A stretch of DNA of 64,000 nucleotides from Alteribacillus persepolensis (GTDB lineage Bacteria > Bacillota > Bacilli > Bacillales > Marinococcaceae). Numbering within the stretch: position 1 is the first letter of the stretch; every line of letters starts with the position of its first letter. Below the pieces are notes generated by a model that made no database searches, was not told the origin of the DNA, and saw nothing but the letters and a program-made list of their open reading frames with translations. The stretch spans positions 1-64,000 of the forward strand of contig NZ_FNDK01000014.1 of the NCBI RefSeq assembly GCF_900099605.1. Direction: 5' to 3'. Both the position numbers and the translations under genes were made by a program. This document shows positions 11,301-20,020 of this stretch, piece after piece.

Positions 11301-12476
11301 CTACACCTGTATCATAATGGCATCTCCTTGGCCGCCGCCGCTGCAAATAGCCGCAATACCTAGTCCGCCTCCTCTTCGTTTCAATTCATGGGCCAGCGTC
11401 AGTATAATTCGCGCACCACTTGCACCGATTGGGTGGCCGAGTGCTACAGCACCACCATTCACATTTAACTTTTCACTGTCCAGCCCTGTTAACTTCTCAC
11501 TAAGCAGTGCCACCGATGCGAATGCTTCATTCACTTCAAACAAGTCAATATCTTGTAACGATGTTTTGGTTTTATCCAGCAGTTTATTGATGACGAGCCC
11601 TGGTGTTTTCGGAAAATCTTCTGGTTTCACAGCAATCGATGTATGATCCAAAATCACAGCAAGCGGCTCTCTGCCTTCCGTCTTTGCACGCTCTTCATTC
11701 ATGACTACCATGGCACAAGCTCCATCATTCACTCCTGGCGCGTTTCCAGCTGTGATTGTTCCATCCTTCTCAAACACAGGTTTTAATGCTTGTAAATCCT
11801 CTCGTGATGTCTGAGGGCGCGGAGCTTCATCTGTTGTTACCATTTCTGCTTTTCTTTTTTTCTGCACTTCTACCGGCACAATCTCGTCCTGAAAATAACC
11901 CTTTTCTATAGCTGCATGTGCACGCTGCTGGCTTCGATATGCCCACTCATCCTGCTTTTTTCGCGTCACTTGATGTTCTTTTGCTGCTTGGCTTCCGTAC
12001 ACACCCATATGAACGCCCTGAAACGCACATGTCAGCCCATCATGGACCATCATGTCGACTAATGGCACATCGCCCATCCGAGCCCCAAAGCGTGCTTTTG
12101 GCAGTACGTACGGTGCCTTGCTCATTGACTCCATGCCGCCTGCTGCCACCACATCATGCTCAGCCAAACGGATGATTTGGTCTGCCATCATGACACTTCT
12201 CATACCAGAAGCACATACCTTATTAATAGTTTCTGTCTCTGTTTCCCACGGCAGACCGGCATAATGGGCAGCTTGTCGTGAAGGCAGCTGACCTTGCCCT
12301 CCTTGCAGCACGTTTCCCATGATTACTTGCCCGATGTCATGTTTATCCACTCCTGCTTTCTCCAGCGCACCTTGTATGGCTGCTGCCCCCAGTTCTGAAG
12401 CTGTTAACGCAGACAAGCTGCCGCCGAGCTTGCCAAAAGGGGTTCGTGCTCCTCCTGTAATAACAGATCGAACCAC
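11301..12476 (-). CDS. Acetyl-CoA C-acetyltransferase (thiolase)
   Basis: Protein of 391 residues. Nucleophile Cys88 is in NKVCASGMRSV, His348 in GGAVALGHPIGASGARI and the second catalytic Cys378 in AAICSGGGQGD, the complete thiolase set. It cleaves 3-ketoacyl-CoA to acetyl-CoA, or condenses acetyl-CoA. First gene of the minus-strand acyl-CoA operon. GTG start with GGAG seven bases upstream. It corresponds to B. subtilis MmgA/YhfS-type thiolases. The operon has thiolase, hydroxyacyl dehydrogenase and acyl-CoA dehydrogenases but no enoyl-CoA hydratase. Confidence 0.95.
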   Translation of the reverse strand: MVRSVITGGARTPFGKLGGSLSALTASELGAAAIQGALEKAGVDKHDIGQVIMGNVLQGGQGQLPSRQAAHYAGLPWETETETINKVCASGMRSVMMADQIIRLAEHDVVAAGGMESMSKAPYVLPKARFGARMGDVPLVDMMVHDGLTCAFQGVHMGVYGSQAAKEHQVTRKKQDEWAYRSQQRAHAAIEKGYFQDEIVPVEVQKKRKAEMVTTDEAPRPQTSREDLQALKPVFEKDGTITAGNAPGVNDGACAMVVMNEERAKTEGREPLAVILDHTSIAVKPEDFPKTPGLVINKLLDKTKTSLQDIDLFEVNEAFASVALLSEKLTGLDSEKLNVNGGAVALGHPIGASGARIILTLAHELKRRGGGLGIAAICSGGGQGDAIMIQV

Positions 12477-12530
12477 ACGATCACTCCTCTAAATATTCGT
12501 CATTTTCAGAAAAATTAAAAAGCATTTGAC

Positions 12531-12548
12531 TGAATGTTCGCTCATAAA
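12531..12548. promoter_or_regulatory. Candidate operator upstream of the thiolase operon
   Basis: TGAATGTTCGCTCATA is an imperfect palindrome (half-sites TGAATG and TGAGCG) 55 bp upstream of the thiolase start. It partly resembles the FadR consensus at 14914 (about 11 of 17 positions) and could instead be the site of the operon's own TetR protein. Weak by sequence alone. Confidence 0.35.
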
Positions 12549-12564
12549 TGAAGGATAAAAGAGC

Positions 12565-12586
12565 GGGGAAGGCAAATCCCTTCCCC
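12565..12586 (-). terminator. Terminator of the FadF-type gene
   Basis: Minus strand GGGGAAGG / CCTTCCCC hairpin followed by GCTCTTTTATCC, downstream of the iron-sulfur oxidoreductase and just upstream of the thiolase promoter region. It separates the two transcription units. Confidence 0.7.
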
Positions 12587-12702
12587 ATCTATGTTCCTTG
12601 CGCCTTCTGTAAACGCTTTCCTCATCTATAAAGCTACTTGAATTTGGAAGAAAAATCAAGTGTTGATTTAGAGATAACCAATCTCAACTCACCAATACGG
12701 AT

Positions 12703-14805
12703 TTAAGCTGATGTTTTTTCGCTTTCTCCGACAACTGATTTCTCTAAAATTTCTGCGATATCCATCGTTTGTATATCATCTTCTGCTTCTTTTGCTTTGA
12801 CACCATCTGACATCATCGTTAAACAGTATGGACAGGCGCTCCCAATCATTGATGGATCCGTTTGCAGAGCTTGTTCCGTACGAGCAACGTTAACACGCTG
12901 TCCTGCTTCTTCTTCTGTCCACATCATTCCACCACCGGCACCACAGCACATGCCGTCTTCTCTATTTCGTTCCATCTCCACGATATTGAGTCCAGGAATC
13001 GCTTCTAAAATAGCACGCGGCGGATCGTATACTTCGTTATAACGCCCTAAATAACAGGAATCATGATATGTGATCGTTTCGTCCACCTCATGACGCGGCG
13101 TCAATTTTCCATCCCGGATTAGTTCGGCAAGAAGCTCCGTATGATGATAGACCTCCACGTCTTCTAGACCGAATTCTGGATATTCATTTTTAAACGTATT
13201 GTAGGCATGAGGGTCAATAGTAACGATTTTTTTGACATCATGTTTTTGGAACTCACTAATATTGGCAGACGCCAATTCTTGATATAAAAATTCGTTTCCG
13301 ATGCGTCTTGGTGTGTCACCAGAGTTTTTCTCTTTGTTTCCAAGAATCGCAAATGTAACGCCCGCTTCATTCATCAGTTTTGCAAATGACTGGGCAATTT
13401 TTTGGCTGCGCTTGTCATAAGAGCCCATGGATCCCACAAAGAATAAATATTCAAACGACTCTTCCCGCTTTTTTACCTCTTTCACGGTCGGGGCATCGAT
13501 GTCTTCGCGCGCTTCTCTCCATTTCTCTCGTTCTTTACGGTTAATGCCCCACGGGTTGCCTTGACGCTCAATGTTCATCATCGCCCGCTGCGCCTCCGCA
13601 TCCATTTTCCCTTCCGTTAATACGAGGTAGCGGCGCAAGTCAATAATCTTATCAACATGCTCGTTCATAACCGGACACTGATCTTCACAGTTCCGGCACG
13701 TTGTACAAGCCCAGATTTCTTCTTCGGTAATGACATCGCCGATTAAGCTGACATCGTAGCCAGCAGCAGCTTCTTGGGCTCCTTTTCCTTGAGCGGCTAA
13801 TTGGTTGCCATTGGTGCTGCTAAACGCATATGCCGGCAGCCACGGAGAACGAGAAGTTACAGCTGCTCCCTTTTCTGTTAAATGGTCTCTCATCTTCACG
13901 ATCAAGTCCATCGGGGACAGCATTTTCCCAGACCCTGTAGCCGGACACATATTCGTACAGCGCCCGCACTCCACACAGGCATACAAATCCAGCAGCTGCT
14001 TTTGATTAAAGTCTTCCACTTTCCCAACGCCAAATTCTTCTTTCGTTTCATCTTCAAAGTCAATAGAAGCCAGCTGGCCGACAGGATGTGTTCTGCCAAG
14101 CCATACATTGGCAGGACCAGCAATTAAATGTGCGTGTTTGGATTGTGGAACGTAGACTAAAAACGTTAATAAAAACAATAAGTGCGCCCACCAAAATACA
14201 TAAAACAGCACACCCGCTGCACTGGCGCCAAGAGGTGAAGCGGCAAATGCTATGGCAGAAGCGATTGGCTCAAAAAATGTTAACTCTTTCCCAAGCCATA
14301 CCATTTCCATGCCTTTTGCAATCATTTTTGATGTCATCAGCCCGCCAATGAACAACAGGACAAGTCCCGCTTTCCAGCCTCGCTTTAAACGGACTAACTT
14401 CTCCACGTAACGACGGTGAAACGCCCAAACTACCGCCACTAAAATCATCAGTACGATTATTTCCTGAAACAGGGTAAAATACGGATAAACAGGTCCTAAC
14501 GGAAGATGCCCTCCAATGGCAAGTCCCTTCCAAATCGTATCAACCGCACTAAACTGAACAAGTAAAAATCCATAAAAAAACATGACATGAATCGTACCGC
14601 TTTTTTTGTCTTTTAACAGTTTCTTCTGCCCAAATACATTTGTCATAATAGCATTCACACGCTCTTTTACGGTACGGTTAAATTCGGCTTTCTGTCCAAG
14701 CTTAATATATTCATATCGTGTTTTTACAAGCTTGGCAAACAAGTATACAGCGTAAAATGTAACCAGCAGAAAAGCTATCCAATTAACTATTAAAAATGTT
14801 TGCAT
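12703..14805 (-). CDS. fadF: Membrane (Fe-S) oxidoreductase, FadF/YwjF type
   Basis: Protein of 700 residues (B. subtilis YwjF/FadF 705). About six membrane segments occupy residues 1-230. A 4Fe-4S ferredoxin-type domain follows with two cysteine clusters, ACVECGRCTNMCP and ACTTCRNCEDQCP. Two CCG/heterodisulfide-reductase-like motifs come near the C-terminus (HDSCYLGRYN ... GMCCGAGGGMMW). It is thought to pass electrons from acyl-CoA dehydrogenases via ETF to the membrane quinone pool. It is preceded by a FadR operator and followed by the acyl-CoA operon, which supports that role. Secure family call; the exact electron acceptor is inferred. Confidence 0.93.
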   Translation of the reverse strand: MQTFLIVNWIAFLLVTFYAVYLFAKLVKTRYEYIKLGQKAEFNRTVKERVNAIMTNVFGQKKLLKDKKSGTIHVMFFYGFLLVQFSAVDTIWKGLAIGGHLPLGPVYPYFTLFQEIIVLMILVAVVWAFHRRYVEKLVRLKRGWKAGLVLLFIGGLMTSKMIAKGMEMVWLGKELTFFEPIASAIAFAASPLGASAAGVLFYVFWWAHLLFLLTFLVYVPQSKHAHLIAGPANVWLGRTHPVGQLASIDFEDETKEEFGVGKVEDFNQKQLLDLYACVECGRCTNMCPATGSGKMLSPMDLIVKMRDHLTEKGAAVTSRSPWLPAYAFSSTNGNQLAAQGKGAQEAAAGYDVSLIGDVITEEEIWACTTCRNCEDQCPVMNEHVDKIIDLRRYLVLTEGKMDAEAQRAMMNIERQGNPWGINRKEREKWREAREDIDAPTVKEVKKREESFEYLFFVGSMGSYDKRSQKIAQSFAKLMNEAGVTFAILGNKEKNSGDTPRRIGNEFLYQELASANISEFQKHDVKKIVTIDPHAYNTFKNEYPEFGLEDVEVYHHTELLAELIRDGKLTPRHEVDETITYHDSCYLGRYNEVYDPPRAILEAIPGLNIVEMERNREDGMCCGAGGGMMWTEEEAGQRVNVARTEQALQTDPSMIGSACPYCLTMMSDGVKAKEAEDDIQTMDIAEILEKSVVGESEKTSA

Positions 14806-14894
14806 CGTTTCTCTCCTTTCCTTCTTAATGATGAGGCAATCCGAACCTCTTGTTTTAAGCTAAATATTCTGAATTGGATTAATATTATGTCTAG

Positions 14895-14931
14895 ATTATA
14901 ACAAATATTTAGGTGAATGACTATTCATTCA
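14895..14931 (-). promoter_or_regulatory. fadF promoter with FadR operator
   Basis: TGAATGACTATTCATTCA (14914-14931) matches the B. subtilis FadR consensus TGAATGAMTANTCATTCA. It is extended by AGG/CCT on either side into a 24-bp near-palindrome. On the minus strand it covers the -35 hexamer TAGTCA (14923..14918). A 17-bp spacer leads to -10 TATAAT (14900..14895). Bound repressor would block RNA polymerase, and acyl-CoA would relieve it. Confidence 0.88.
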
Positions 14932-15135
14932 CCTAATTTTTTATTTTTTGTCCTAGAATCACTGTTTTCGGGCATGATAAGAAAAGCAGTAATTAAAAAA
15001 ATGGTGTTAAACATTACCTCCTTTGACCACTCCCGGTCGAATGGCACAGGAGGTCTGGACTTTTTACACTTAACTGAGCAGCTGGTTGTTGAAACTCAAG
15101 CTGCCAATAACCTTATATCTCTCCGCTCTTCCTAT

Positions 15136-15223
15136 AAGAAAAGCACAAGCGCCTTAAAAGAAGCCGGCTAAGATGAAGGTATTTCAATAAGGTACTTCTA
15201 CTAAGAACGCACACATCCTGTGG
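15136..15223 (+). repeat. Dispersed repeat family A, copy 1
   Basis: Starts AAGAAAAGCACAAGCGCC and contains GGTACTTCTACTAAGAACG and CACACATCCTGTGG, segments shared with copies at 26467, 30137 and in part elsewhere in this window. Confidence 0.75.
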
Positions 15224-15343
15224 AAAATACGTTTTGGGAGGCCGGTACATGGAAAGTCGATTTTTGCTAAGAAACCTCAAGCAAGCAGGTGCTGGAGCTG
15301 AACATGGAGAACGTCTAACTTTTTATACTCTCCTAACGTATTT

Positions 15344-15393
15344 AGAAAAACTCGGCCTATCGCTGAGTCTTCACGGCAACAGTTGCCGTTTCA
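15344..15393 (+). repeat. Dispersed repeat family B, copy 2
   Basis: About 50 bp starting AGAAAAACTCGGC and ending GTTGCCGTTTCA; diverged copy of the sequence at 3224-3270. Confidence 0.6.
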
Positions 15394-15475
15394 CTTATAC
15401 TCTGACTTTTATGACAGAGCTGAACACTTCTAAAACATACGTGAGATGACAAAATTGGCCGGAGGAAGTACATCT

Positions 15476-16669
15476 ATGTTTGTCTTTTATCTTGTGATCA
15501 TTGTTCTTCTTATTATTCTCTGTTTTCGTTTGGATTTTTTGCTTGGCGAGAAAAACTATCAGAAAAAAAACCAGCCCGCTGTTTACCCAACCCGCCATGG
15601 GCAGCTGGACTTTTTGGATACCGGAAAAACGTTTTTTGACACTCTTTTTAATGACATACGTGCAGCCAAAACCTCAATTCACATATTGTTTTTTATCTTT
15701 CGTAACGACAGTTTAGGCAGTCAGCTTATCGACCTTTTGGTTGAAAAAGCGGATGAGGGTGTGGAAATTAAAGTACTGCTTGACCGAGTCGGTGCTGGTT
15801 TAGATAAAAAAGGAAAACAGCGTTTACGTGATGCGAATGTTTCTTTTGCCTACGCCAAATCACCATCGTTTCCGTATCTCTTTTTTACTTTTAATCAGCG
15901 AAATCACCGAAAAATCACTGTTGTTGACGGAAAAATCGGATACCTTGGCGGATTTAATGTAGGAGATGAGTATTTAGGGCGCGACCCAAAATTGGGCTTA
16001 TGGCGGGACTTTCACTTACGGTTTGAAGGAGAAGGCGTGCAAGATTTGCAAACACAATTTTTACGTGATTGGGAAGAAGCAGGCAATCTGCCAACAAGTG
16101 CAGACAGCTATTTTCCTTCTTTAGAAGAAGGGACACAACCTTTTCACTTTATCTCGACGGAAGGAGAGGGACTCGAAGCGCTTTTTTTCGAACACATAAA
16201 TAAAGCACAAACGTATATATATATTGCAAGCCCCTATTTTATCCCGAGCAGCTCCTTGCAACGAGCACTTTGTGATGCCGCCAAAAGAGGAGTCGAGATC
16301 TGTATTATACTTCCGGAGAAAAAAGACCACCCATTCGTAAAAGAAGCCTCCTTCAAATATATCGAAGAGCTTCTGAAACATGATGTGAAAGTATTTCATT
16401 TTCAGCAAGGGTTTTTTCATGCGAAAGCCCTGCTCATTGATGATACGTTTTGTGACGTCGGCACGGCAAATTTTGACCGGCGCAGCTTTGACATAAATAG
16501 CGAAATGAATACGATTATTTCTGACTCCTCTGTCATAACTTTAGTTAAACAACGATTAGAAACCGATATGAAACAATCGACACTTGTATCGGACAGAGCA
16601 CTTCAAAAGCGTTCTTTCTCTGTTAAAATTCGGGAAAAGCTCGCACGTATAGTAGAACCTCTTTTATAG
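15476..16669 (+). CDS. clsB: Cardiolipin synthase-like phospholipase D protein (YwjE/ClsB type)
   Basis: Protein of 397 residues (B. subtilis YwjE 398). One N-terminal membrane segment (about residues 2-24) is followed by two phospholipase D domains with complete HKD motifs: HRKITVVDGKIGYLGG and HAKALLIDDTFCDVGTANFDRRSFD. Such enzymes condense phosphatidylglycerol into cardiolipin at the membrane. ATG at 15476 is chosen because GGAGG lies ten bases upstream; the ATG at 15446 has no ribosome binding site. The single transmembrane segment sets it apart from two-TM ClsA enzymes. Followed by a strong terminator. Confidence 0.93.
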   Translation: MFVFYLVIIVLLIILCFRLDFLLGEKNYQKKNQPAVYPTRHGQLDFLDTGKTFFDTLFNDIRAAKTSIHILFFIFRNDSLGSQLIDLLVEKADEGVEIKVLLDRVGAGLDKKGKQRLRDANVSFAYAKSPSFPYLFFTFNQRNHRKITVVDGKIGYLGGFNVGDEYLGRDPKLGLWRDFHLRFEGEGVQDLQTQFLRDWEEAGNLPTSADSYFPSLEEGTQPFHFISTEGEGLEALFFEHINKAQTYIYIASPYFIPSSSLQRALCDAAKRGVEICIILPEKKDHPFVKEASFKYIEELLKHDVKVFHFQQGFFHAKALLIDDTFCDVGTANFDRRSFDINSEMNTIISDSSVITLVKQRLETDMKQSTLVSDRALQKRSFSVKIREKLARIVEPLL

Positions 16670-16736
16670 TTCCAACCCGCCGTCACGACTTACAACCGAA
16701 TAGGATATTTTTTCAACCACTGTGTCTTTTACAGAT

Positions 16737-16767
16737 AAAAGCTGTCACCTGCCTGGTGGCAGCTTTT
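16737..16767 (+). terminator. Terminator after clsB
   Basis: AAAAGCTG.CACC / GGTG.CAGCTTTT hairpin with a four-base loop, followed by a loose T-rich tail. Confidence 0.8.
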
Positions 16768-16791
16768 CCGCATTTTTATGATGAGTGACGA

Positions 16792-16806
16792 TGATTTTTC
16801 TTATCA
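16792..16806. promoter_or_regulatory. Putative Fur box before the metal ATPase gene
   Basis: TGATTTTTCTTATCA matches the 7-1-7 Fur consensus TGATAATNATTATCA at 11 of 14 informative positions, 20 bp before the chosen start codon. B. subtilis pfeT, the likely counterpart, is known to respond to Fur and PerR. The match is only moderate. Confidence 0.4.
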
Positions 16807-16826
16807 ATTATGGGGGGATGAATGAG

Positions 16827-18695
16827 ATGGCTTTAAAGCATTTATGGACATTGCGTGAGTGGCAATTTGCGATAGTCAGCGGGGGACTCATCCTCTGTGC
16901 CTGGTTGTTAGAAAACAGCACCTATTCCTTTGCTGCTGCTATTGTTTATGCATTCGCCTACATGATTGGCGGCTATTACAAAGCAAAAGAAGGCCTTTAT
17001 GATTTAATCCATATGAAAAAGCTAAATGTTGAGATACTGATGATTTTAGCTGCCGTCGGAGCGGCTGTCATCGGTTACTGGGCGGAAGGCGCTCTGTTAA
17101 TATTTATTTTTTCGGTAAGCGGCGCTTTAGAGACATATACTATGAACAAAAGTGAAAAAGAATTGTCTGCTTTAATGGAGTTGAAACCGCAAGAAGCCCT
17201 TGTTCTTACAGACACGGGAGAAGTGATCCGCCGTGTGGAGGATGTAAAAATCCAATCTATCATTCTAGTAAAACCAGGAGAGAGAATTCCCATGGACGGC
17301 ATCATTGTGAAAGGTACGTCTGCTATTGACGAATCAGCTATATCTGGTGAATCGATTCCACATACAAAAAGCAAAAACGACGAAGTTTTTGCTGGTACGG
17401 TAAATGGCAGCAGCGCTTTACGCATTGAAGTGACCAAACATTACGAGGACACATTGTTTCAACGAATTATCAGCCTTGTACAATCAGCCAAAAAAGAGGC
17501 GCCTCCTTCTCATCAATTTATTGAACGATTTGAAGGCCTGTACGTCAAAATAGTGCTAGCCTTTACTGCGCTCATGATGGTCTTGCCTTACTATCTATTT
17601 GGCTGGAGCTGGACCGAAACATGGTATCGGGCCATGGTTTTATTAGTAGTTGCTTCACCATGTGCTCTTGTTGCTTCGATTATGCCAGCCACTTTATCGG
17701 CTATATCCAATGGGGCGCGCAAAGGAATTCTATTTAAAGGCGGCATTCACGTTGAAAAGCTGGCTAATATGAAAGCCATTGCTTTTGACAAAACCGGAAC
17801 ATTAACAAACGGAACACCTGAAGTGACGGACGTCTTTACGCGCAAGGACATCGACACAAACGCTCTCATTGAAGCTGTTGCAGCCATTGAAAATCAATCT
17901 ACCCACCCTTTAGCTGAGGCGATTGTTGCCTATGCAGAGGATCGCGGCATCACAAACCTGCCATCACCTGAAAAACTGAATGAACAAAGTGGATTTGGCG
18001 TGGAAGCGGTTTGGAACCAGCAAACATGGCGTATTGGAAAAAAATCATTTGTCTGCACTGACAACACTGACTTCTTCGCTGAAGAGACCGCTGTTTTAAC
18101 ACAAGAAGGCAAAACCATCGTCTACATTGCCGATGAACATGGTCCTGCCGCTGTGCTGGCTCTGCAAGATACGATTCGTGATGAATCAGCACCATTAATG
18201 AAACAGTTAAAAAACGCACATATTCATTTTGTGATGTTAACAGGAGACCACGAATCAACCGCTTCTGCCATCGCAAAAGAAGCGGCTATTGATGATATCG
18301 CTGCTAATTGTCTGCCAGAAGACAAGTTGAAAAAAATCAATGAACTAAAAGAAAAATACGGCCATGTTGCAATGGTCGGTGACGGGATGAATGATGCCCC
18401 GGCTCTTGCTGCTGCAGACACGAGTATTGCCATGGGGGCAGGTACCGATGTCGCATTAGAAACGTCTGACATCGTGTTAATGAAAGATGATCTCCAGAGT
18501 TTAAAACAAGCCATTACCCTGTCGAAACGTATGAATCGCATTGTTCGTCAAAACATTGTCTTTTCCATTGCTGTGATTATCTTGCTGATTGTGTCGAATT
18601 TAGCGCAGCAGCTTACTCTTCCATTGGGCGTGATCGGCCATGAAGGAAGCACGATTTTAGTCATTTTAAACGGCCTGCGCCTGTTGAGAGGGTAA
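16827..18695 (+). CDS. P1B-4-type metal-transporting ATPase (PfeT/ZosA-like)
   Basis: About 622 residues with no N-terminal heavy-metal-binding domain. Motifs in order: TGE phosphatase loop (SAISGESIPHT), intramembrane SPC (VVASPCALVAS) rather than CPC, phosphorylation site DKTGTLTNG, HP motif (STHPLAEAI), hinge GDGMNDAPALA, and HEGST in the last membrane helix. SPC plus HEG(G/S)T marks the P1B-4 subgroup, whose B. subtilis member PfeT exports Fe(II); Co(II) and Zn(II) are also reported for the group. ATG at 16827 is chosen because GGGGGG lies nine bases upstream. Substrate is inferred, supported weakly by the nearby Fur-like box. Confidence 0.9.
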   Translation: MALKHLWTLREWQFAIVSGGLILCAWLLENSTYSFAAAIVYAFAYMIGGYYKAKEGLYDLIHMKKLNVEILMILAAVGAAVIGYWAEGALLIFIFSVSGALETYTMNKSEKELSALMELKPQEALVLTDTGEVIRRVEDVKIQSIILVKPGERIPMDGIIVKGTSAIDESAISGESIPHTKSKNDEVFAGTVNGSSALRIEVTKHYEDTLFQRIISLVQSAKKEAPPSHQFIERFEGLYVKIVLAFTALMMVLPYYLFGWSWTETWYRAMVLLVVASPCALVASIMPATLSAISNGARKGILFKGGIHVEKLANMKAIAFDKTGTLTNGTPEVTDVFTRKDIDTNALIEAVAAIENQSTHPLAEAIVAYAEDRGITNLPSPEKLNEQSGFGVEAVWNQQTWRIGKKSFVCTDNTDFFAEETAVLTQEGKTIVYIADEHGPAAVLALQDTIRDESAPLMKQLKNAHIHFVMLTGDHESTASAIAKEAAIDDIAANCLPEDKLKKINELKEKYGHVAMVGDGMNDAPALAAADTSIAMGAGTDVALETSDIVLMKDDLQSLKQAITLSKRMNRIVRQNIVFSIAVIILLIVSNLAQQLTLPLGVIGHEGSTILVILNGLRLLRG

Positions 18696-18698
18696 TGT

Positions 18699-19496
18699 TT
18701 AAGATGGGAGCGTTCGATTTTTTTGCTGCAAATCATTGGCAAAGCGTTTCACGACAGCATTGTACGTGTCCGGCTCCAACGTTGGAACTTGATGGCCGAC
18801 ATTGCCAACTAAAACCACGTCTTTTGGAGCATGCAGAGCGTATTTATAAAATAAGTATTGATAATAGTGGACATACCAGTCATGCGCTCCATAGACCAAC
18901 AGCATCGGCACGGTTAACTGCGGCAGCCTCCACGTACAATTATAGAAAAGTCCTGATTCATAGAGCGATTGTACTAAGAGCGGATTTGTTCCTTTTACCG
19001 TTTCTGCAATTGCATCACGGTGCTGTTTGGTTTTCGAGTTGGAATACGACAACATTTGTGATAAAAGAATATTCAAGTTGTTTCTTGCTATCCAAATGCC
19101 CGTTTCAAACTCTTTTTGCAAAAGAGTCGTACACACTTCAGGAAAAGCCCCGGTTAAGACAACGCCTGCTGTCCGCTCCGGCCAGTTGAGTGCATGTTCT
19201 AAAGCTACCGAACTTCCGCTTGAATATCCGCATAGCACAATTTGTTCATGTCCTAACACATTTGCCAGCTCATGAATGTCCTGCGCCCACTCTGCAATGG
19301 ATAACGTGCCGATACCATCACTGCTGAAGCTGTGCCCTCTCGCATCTAAAAGCACAACTTGAAATTCACGAGCCAAATCACGCTGCTGTAAAAAGGTTGC
19401 AGCTCCCATCGACGGAGGATGTATAAAATACAATGGCAAACCATGTCCAAACACTTGGTAATGAAGGGTTGCTCCTTGAGAAGAGAAAAAAGGCAC
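18699..19496 (-). CDS. Alpha/beta hydrolase
   Basis: Protein of 265 residues with the alpha/beta-hydrolase fold. Nucleophile Ser is in the elbow GYSSGSSVALEHA, the acid is probably the Asp of GAHDWYVHYY, and the base is His in GNVGHQVP. HPPSMGAA near residue 26 likely forms the oxyanion hole. No signal peptide, so cytoplasmic. Substrate cannot be told from sequence; relatives include esterases and carbon-carbon hydrolases. It converges on the metal ATPase with only three bases between stop codons and no visible terminator. The XapX gene lies 21 bp upstream on the same strand, so the two are probably co-transcribed. Confidence 0.88.
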   Translation of the reverse strand: MPFFSSQGATLHYQVFGHGLPLYFIHPPSMGAATFLQQRDLAREFQVVLLDARGHSFSSDGIGTLSIAEWAQDIHELANVLGHEQIVLCGYSSGSSVALEHALNWPERTAGVVLTGAFPEVCTTLLQKEFETGIWIARNNLNILLSQMLSYSNSKTKQHRDAIAETVKGTNPLLVQSLYESGLFYNCTWRLPQLTVPMLLVYGAHDWYVHYYQYLFYKYALHAPKDVVLVGNVGHQVPTLEPDTYNAVVKRFANDLQQKNRTLPS

Positions 19497-19517
19497 CTGG
19501 ATTCACCTCAGTAGCGG

Positions 19518-19697
19518 TCAGCTTCCTCCACTTTGAAACAAAGGAAACAGCCATCCATAAATTTTATATCCTAAGTAAATACCAACAATCCCCATAATCC
19601 CGGCTAATGCCGGCGGTGCTGGAATGGGAAGTCGAAAAGCACCGAAGACTAAACCGACAATGATTCCTGTAATTAATGATAAAATCACTTCTTGCAT
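19518..19697 (-). CDS. XapX domain (DUF1427) small membrane protein
   Basis: 59 residues, almost all hydrophobic: two membrane segments around VILSLITGIIVGLVFGAFRL and GIMGIVGIYLGYKIYGWLFPL, with the XapX signature FRLPIPAPPALAGIMGIVGIYLG between them. Role unknown. ATG at 19697 has AAGGAAGTG six bases upstream. It is probably co-transcribed with the hydrolase downstream. Confidence 0.85.
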   Translation of the reverse strand: MQEVILSLITGIIVGLVFGAFRLPIPAPPALAGIMGIVGIYLGYKIYGWLFPLFQSGGS

Positions 19698-19943
19698 ATG
19701 TGTCACTTCCTTTAGCCTAATATGTACGAAAAGCCTTGGCTTTATGCGGTGGATGAATAACTTCATGAAAGAAAACTTGGCTGATGTCCTGAAAGAAGTT
19801 CAGTTAGAAGCGTCCCATCCTGTGACAACGCTGAATGAACTTCCGCCTTGGAGACCCGCGGCAAGTCCTGGTGAGCCGGCATACGGAAGATGGCGGCGGC
19901 GAAACGCCGCAAAAAGAAACCAGCTGCATAAACTGGTTATAAA

Positions 19944-19989
19944 AAAATACCATGGACACCATCTGGAGGGATAGTGTCCATGGTATTTT
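19944..19989. terminator. argS terminator (bidirectional)
   Basis: Perfect 16-bp stem (AAAATACCATGGACAC and its complement) around a 14-base loop. On the minus strand it is followed by TTTTTTTAT, fitting termination of argS. Confidence 0.9.
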
Positions 19990-20020
19990 ACGTTAAGGGC
20001 TTTTGATACAGCCTCTTTCG

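Larger units (their letters stand above)
14940..15475. other. Repeat-rich spacer upstream of cardiolipin synthase
   Basis: No gene is supported here. It contains a family A repeat (15136-15223) and a family B repeat (15344-15393). Short open frames in it lack ribosome binding sites and cross the repeats. Confidence 0.6.

Noticed and set aside
14917-15449. Short plus-strand open frames in the spacer before clsB
   Set aside because: They run through dispersed repeats, lack ribosome binding sites and one begins inside the FadR operator.
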